From positions 1 through 9,130 of the forward strand of contig JAEYXM010000203.1 in NCBI GenBank assembly GCA_023428465.1: a stretch of DNA of 9,130 nucleotides. The letters are read 5' to 3'. Every line of letters starts with the position of its first letter. Positions within the stretch are counted from its first letter, which is position 1. Below are positions 6,229-9,130 of this stretch, piece by piece. The notes below the pieces were generated by a model, which saw only the letters and a list, made by a program, of their open reading frames with translations, did not search any database and was not told the origin of the DNA. The DNA is from Actinomycetes bacterium (GTDB taxonomy: Bacteria > Actinomycetota > Actinomycetes > Actinomycetales > Cellulomonadaceae). Both the position numbers and the translations under genes were made by a program.

Positions 6229-7331
6229 GCGGCCTCCTCCAGACGTGACGGGCCACCCGGGGCCCGGTGCATGCCGGCTGCTGCGCCGCGGCGGCGCAGA
6301 GCCATGACGAACGCGAGGACCTGGGCCACCGCGGTGTACAGGTGCTGCGGGACCTCCTGGCCGAGGTCGCAGGCCGCGTGCAGCGCGCGGGCCAGCGGGA
6401 CGTCCTCGACCATCGGCACGTGCGCCTTCGTCGCGGCTTCGCGGATGCGCGCGGCCACGTGCCCGGCGCCCTTCGCGACGACGCGCGGCGCGCCCTTGCC
6501 GGGCTCGTAGCGCAGCGCGACGGCGACGTGCGTGGGGTTGACGAGCACGACGTCGGCGTTCGCGACGTCGGAGATCATGCGGTTGCGGCTCATCGCGAGC
6601 TGCCGGGACCGGATCTGGCCCTTGACCTGCGGGTCGCCCTCGGACTGCTTGTGCTCCTCGAGCACCTCGCGCTTCGTCATGCGGTTCTGCTTGCGGTTGC
6701 GCCGCATGACGACGACGACGTCGACCGCGGCGAGCGCGAGTCCCGCGACGACGGCGGTGCGCACGAGGTTGCTCGCGCCGCCCGCGGCGACGTCGATGAC
6801 CTGCTGCAGGGAGTTCATGCCGGACCCGAGGAGCAGCGGGACCATGCCCTGCACGACGGTCCACAGCACGGTGCCGATGACACCGGCCTTGAGCGCGGCC
6901 TTGACGCCCTGCCACGCGGCCTGGCCGCCGAAGGTCCGCTTGATCCCCTTGGGGAGGTTGAACTGCTGGAACTTCGGCTTGAGCCGGTGCATCGACGGGT
7001 GGATGCCGCCCTGCCCGGCGGTCCCGAGGATCGCGGTGATGACGACGACGGCGAGCAGCGGCACGAGCGTCGTGATGACGGACCACAGGCTGTCGCCGAG
7101 CATCGCGACGGTCCGGTCGGGGTCGGGGTCGGCGATGGTGACCTGGATCGCCGCGAGCTGCTCGCGCGCCTGCTGCGCGGCGTTGCTGAGGACGGCGGGG
7201 ATCATGAGCGCGCCGGCGCCCATGCCGAGCCAGGCCGACAGGTCCTGGGATTTCTGGAGGCTGCCCTTGCGGCGCAGCTCCTTCATGCGCTTCGGGGTGG
7301 CCTTCTCGGTGCGGTCCTGACCGTCGCTCAT
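6225..7331 (-). CDS. flhB: FlhB, flagellar export switch protein
   Basis: The 368-residue product begins with the typical DRTEKATPKRMKELRRKG segment. Four hydrophobic stretches follow (about 33-50, 85-104, 148-168 and 190-208), then a basic linker (RRNRKQNRMTKREVLEEHKQSEGDP). The cytoplasmic domain contains the autocleavage motif NPTH, with Asn265-Pro266 as the scissile bond, preceded by ADVVLV and followed by HVAVALRY. In this family, cleavage there changes export specificity from rod/hook subunits to filament subunits. All key residues are present, so it should be functional. The start overlaps the fliR stop by 4 nt, with a G-rich ribosome site (GGGGGTGG) about 7 bases upstream. The end overlaps the flhA start by 4 nt. 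The last ~20 residues are a poorly conserved Gly/Pro/Arg/Glu tail. Confidence 0.97.
   Translation of the reverse strand: MSDGQDRTEKATPKRMKELRRKGSLQKSQDLSAWLGMGAGALMIPAVLSNAAQQAREQLAAIQVTIADPDPDRTVAMLGDSLWSVITTLVPLLAVVVITAILGTAGQGGIHPSMHRLKPKFQQFNLPKGIKRTFGGQAAWQGVKAALKAGVIGTVLWTVVQGMVPLLLGSGMNSLQQVIDVAAGGASNLVRTAVVAGLALAAVDVVVVMRRNRKQNRMTKREVLEEHKQSEGDPQVKGQIRSRQLAMSRNRMISDVANADVVLVNPTHVAVALRYEPGKGAPRVVAKGAGHVAARIREAATKAHVPMVEDVPLARALHAACDLGQEVPQHLYTAVAQVLAFVMALRRRGAAAGMHRAPGGPSRLEEAA
6233..6240 (-). promoter_or_regulatory. flhA: Shine-Dalgarno GGAGGAGG of flhA
   Basis: This strong anti-16S match lies within the last codons of flhB (the Glu-Glu-Ala-Ala end) at a normal distance from the ATG at 6228. 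It decides the flhA start against the much longer upstream extension of the same frame. With the ATGA overlap it suggests translational coupling of FlhB and FlhA. Confidence 0.75.
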
Positions 7332-8110
7332 GAGGACGCCACCCCCAGCATCCCCTCGATGGCGTCGCCGGTGAGGGCGTCGACGATCTGCGGCAGGGCG
7401 ACGTAGGCGGTCACGCTGAGGCTGATCGTCATCAGGATCTTCAGCGGGAACCCGAGCGCGAACGCGTTGAGTGCGGGGGCGACGCGCGTGAGCAGGCCCA
7501 GGCCGACGTCGGCGAGGAACAGCACCGCGATGAGGGGGCCGGCGATCTGCAGCGCCGCGACGAACATGCCGGTCAGGCCGCCGGCGGCGGTCTCGGCGAG
7601 CGCTGCGAGGTCCAGGCCGGTGCCGAGCGGGAGCGCGTCGAACGTGCGCATGAGGCCGCCGATGACGAGCTGGTACGCGCCCGACGTGAAGAGCAGGACG
7701 GTCGCCGTCATCTGGTAGAGCCGCGTGAACTGGGAACCGTTGCTCATGCTCAGGGGGTCGAACGCCTGCGCGAGTTGGAAGCCGCCGAACAGGTCGATGA
7801 GGTTGCCCGCGGACTGCACGGCGGAGAAGACGAGCGCCACGATGAACCCGAGGCCCGCGCCGATGACGACCTGCAGCACGATGTCGCCGATGAACTGGGC
7901 CGTGCCGGACGCGATCGCGGTCCCGACGCGCTCCCCGCCGGCCTCGGTCGCGCGGGGGATCGCGAGGATGCCGAGCCAGCCAGCGAGCATGGCCTTGACC
8001 GTGCCGGGGACCGCGCGGCTCGAGAACGGCGGCGCGATGACGAGGAACGCCGCGATGCGCACCCCCGCGAGCATCGCGACCTCGAGTCCGGCGAGCGGCA
8101 GCGTGATCAC
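7328..8110 (-). CDS. fliR: FliR, flagellar export gate membrane protein
   Basis: The 260-residue, strongly hydrophobic product has about six predicted membrane segments and FliR blocks: IAAFLVIAPPFSSRAVPG near the N-terminus, QSAGNLIDLFGGFQLAQAFDP in the middle, and a late FLADVGLGLLTRVAPALNAF segment. FliR assembles with FliP and FliQ into the helical export gate at the centre of the MS ring. The start codon is GTG at 8110, one base after the fliQ stop codon. The Shine-Dalgarno is weak (GGGCGG), so translation probably depends on coupling to fliQ. The stop overlaps the flhB start by 4 nt. Length and motifs are normal. Confidence 0.96.
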   Translation of the reverse strand: MITLPLAGLEVAMLAGVRIAAFLVIAPPFSSRAVPGTVKAMLAGWLGILAIPRATEAGGERVGTAIASGTAQFIGDIVLQVVIGAGLGFIVALVFSAVQSAGNLIDLFGGFQLAQAFDPLSMSNGSQFTRLYQMTATVLLFTSGAYQLVIGGLMRTFDALPLGTGLDLAALAETAAGGLTGMFVAALQIAGPLIAVLFLADVGLGLLTRVAPALNAFALGFPLKILMTISLSVTAYVALPQIVDALTGDAIEGMLGVASS

Positions 8111-8111
8111 G

Positions 8112-8384
8112 TCAACCGCCCAGCAGCGCCGGGATGCGCCCGAACAGCTCGGTCGTGAACGCGACCAGCTCGGAGATCATCCAGTGCCCGGCGATGAGGA
8201 GCGCGATGGCGACCCCGACGGCCTTCGGCACGAAGCTGAGCGTGACCTCCTGGACCTGGGTGATCGACTGCAGCAGGGAGACCGCGAAGCCGATGACGAG
8301 CGCGGTGACGAGGATCGGCGCGGCGAGCTTCGCGGCGAGCAGCAGGGCGTCGAGCCCGATGTCGAGGACGGCGTTGGTGTTCAC
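8112..8384 (-). CDS. fliQ: FliQ, flagellar export gate membrane protein
   Basis: The 90-residue product is two membrane helices (about 14-38 and 52-74) around the conserved SLLQSITQVQEVTLSFVPK segment that identifies FliQ. Several copies pack around the FliP/FliR gate. The start codon is GTG at 8384, overlapping the fliP stop by 4 nt (GTGA), with a GGGAG ribosome site six bases upstream. Length is normal for the family. Order and spacing between fliP and fliR are standard. Confidence 0.96.
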   Translation of the reverse strand: MNTNAVLDIGLDALLLAAKLAAPILVTALVIGFAVSLLQSITQVQEVTLSFVPKAVGVAIALLIAGHWMISELVAFTTELFGRIPALLGG

Positions 8385-9130
8385 CCGTAGCTCCCGACGA
8401 GCGCCGTGACGATCAGGCCCCAGCCGTCGACCAGGACGAACAGCAGGAGCTTGAAGGGGAGCGACACCATCACCGGCGGCAGCATCATCATGCCCATCGA
8501 CATGAGCGAGGAGGACACGACCAGGTCGATGACCAGGAACGGCACGAAGATGACGAACCCGATGATGAACGCGCTGCGGAGCTCGCTGAGCATGAACGCC
8601 GGGATGAGCGTCGTCATCTCGACGCTCTCCATGGACTCGGGGTTCGGCAGGTCGGCGGCCCGCGTGACGAGCGCGAGGTCCTCCTCGCGGGTCTGCCCGA
8701 GCATGAACTCGCGCAGCGGGTCGGAGCCGGCGTCGACCGCGTCACCGAACGTGACCTCGCCGTCGAGGTAGGGCTGCACGCCGGCCTCGTTCACCTCGCC
8801 CAGGACGGGCGACATGATGAACAGGCTGAGGAACAAGGAGATGCCCGCGAGCACCTGGTTCGGCGGGACACCGGTCAGGCCGAGGGCGTTCCGCGTGAGG
8901 GCGAGCACCACGAAGATCTTCGTGAAGCTCGTCATCATGAGCAGCAGCGAGGGCGCGACGCTCAGCAGCGTGATGCCGATGAGGACGACGACCGAGGTGC
9001 TCGGCCCGCCGTTGACGCCGTTGATGTCGACGGTGACGGAGCCCTCGTCGACCGGCGGTGGGCTCGGCGGCGTCGGCGGCGTGGGGGCGACCGGGTCGAC
9101 GGCGGCGCGCACGGCGAGCGCGTCCACGGG
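8381..9130 (-). CDS. fliP: FliP, flagellar export gate membrane protein; 5' end probably off the window
   Basis: About 249 codons are visible. The conserved core is complete: a first membrane segment (about 45-65) running into MMTSFTKIFVVLALTRNALG, then PPNQVLAGISLFLSLFIMSP, a periplasmic region, TTLIPAFMLSELRSAFIIGF, and DLVVSSSLMSMGMMMLPPVM with SLPFKLLLFVLVDGW at the end. FliP is the main subunit of the FliP-FliQ-FliR export gate. A GTG at 9127 could be a start, but FliP normally carries a cleavable signal peptide and none is visible after it. The frame is open to the edge and begins with an ALAVRAAVDP-like stretch that resembles the end of a signal peptide. I infer the true start is outside. 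A Pro-rich segment (about residues 12-25, counting from 9127) precedes the mature core. Confidence 0.95.
   Translation of the reverse strand, partial: PVDALAVRAAVDPVAPTPPTPPSPPPVDEGSVTVDINGVNGGPSTSVVVLIGITLLSVAPSLLLMMTSFTKIFVVLALTRNALGLTGVPPNQVLAGISLFLSLFIMSPVLGEVNEAGVQPYLDGEVTFGDAVDAGSDPLREFMLGQTREEDLALVTRAADLPNPESMESVEMTTLIPAFMLSELRSAFIIGFVIFVPFLVIDLVVSSSLMSMGMMMLPPVMVSLPFKLLLFVLVDGWGLIVTALVGSYG

Noticed and set aside
2974..6510. 1178-codon open frame on the plus strand, antisense to flhF, flhA and part of flhB
   Set aside because: Long antisense frames are expected opposite GC-rich genes with strong third-position bias. Its translation is low-complexity Ser/Thr/Arg, then His/Asp/Arg/Glu-rich, with no recognisable domain, while the opposite strand encodes clear FlhF, FlhA and FlhB.
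6229..7086. Upstream extension of the flhA frame by about 286 codons
   Set aside because: It lies over flhB in another frame, is low-complexity Arg/Ala-rich, and homology plus a strong Shine-Dalgarno place the flhA start at 6228.

Overview
The window is very GC-rich (roughly 70% or more) and every convincing gene reads on the minus strand. The actinobacterial signs are a DUF222/13E12-type HNH protein, a mycobacterial/Firmicutes-type LexA box (TCGAAC-N4-GTTCGA), several GTG starts, and start codons placed right behind TANNNT -10 elements as in leaderless transcripts. Together with flagellar genes they suggest a motile high-GC actinobacterium. A Cellulomonas-like member of the Micrococcales would fit, but that placement is inference.

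In transcription order (right to left), the first block is the core of the flagellar type III export apparatus: fliP (5' end off the window), fliQ, fliR, flhB and flhA. These genes are almost fused: fliP/fliQ, fliR/flhB and flhB/flhA each overlap by 4 nt, and fliQ/fliR are 1 nt apart. FliP, FliQ and FliR form the export gate with FlhB as the switch protein, and FlhA is the gate protein with a large cytosolic substrate-docking domain. A FlhF-like gene follows, overlapping flhA by 29 nt. Its product keeps the FlhF N-terminal domain and an SRP-GTPase-like C-terminal half, but I cannot find a usable P-loop, DTAGR or TKLD motif. Next comes csrA, the small RNA-binding regulator that controls flagellar mRNAs in many bacteria. 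The left edge holds the 5' part of a cheA-type chemotaxis kinase gene: an Hpt (P1) domain with its phospho-acceptor His, then a long Ala/Lys/Arg/Pro-rich linker.

The odd element is a 540-residue DUF222/HNH-endonuclease-family gene sitting between csrA and cheA. It has its own promoter, in which a perfect 16-bp LexA-type SOS box lies inside the 17-bp spacer between a -35 (TTGTGA) and a -10 (TAGACT). The ATG is where transcription should start, so the mRNA would be leaderless. A hairpin lies between csrA and this promoter. The arrangement looks like a DNA-damage-inducible cargo gene lodged in a motility/chemotaxis operon. Only a few tens of bases separate it from cheA and no terminator is visible there, so SOS-driven read-through into cheA is possible.

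There are no RNA genes, CRISPR arrays, transposase genes or gene-free stretches over 100 bases. The rest of the window is a conventional flagellar export operon.
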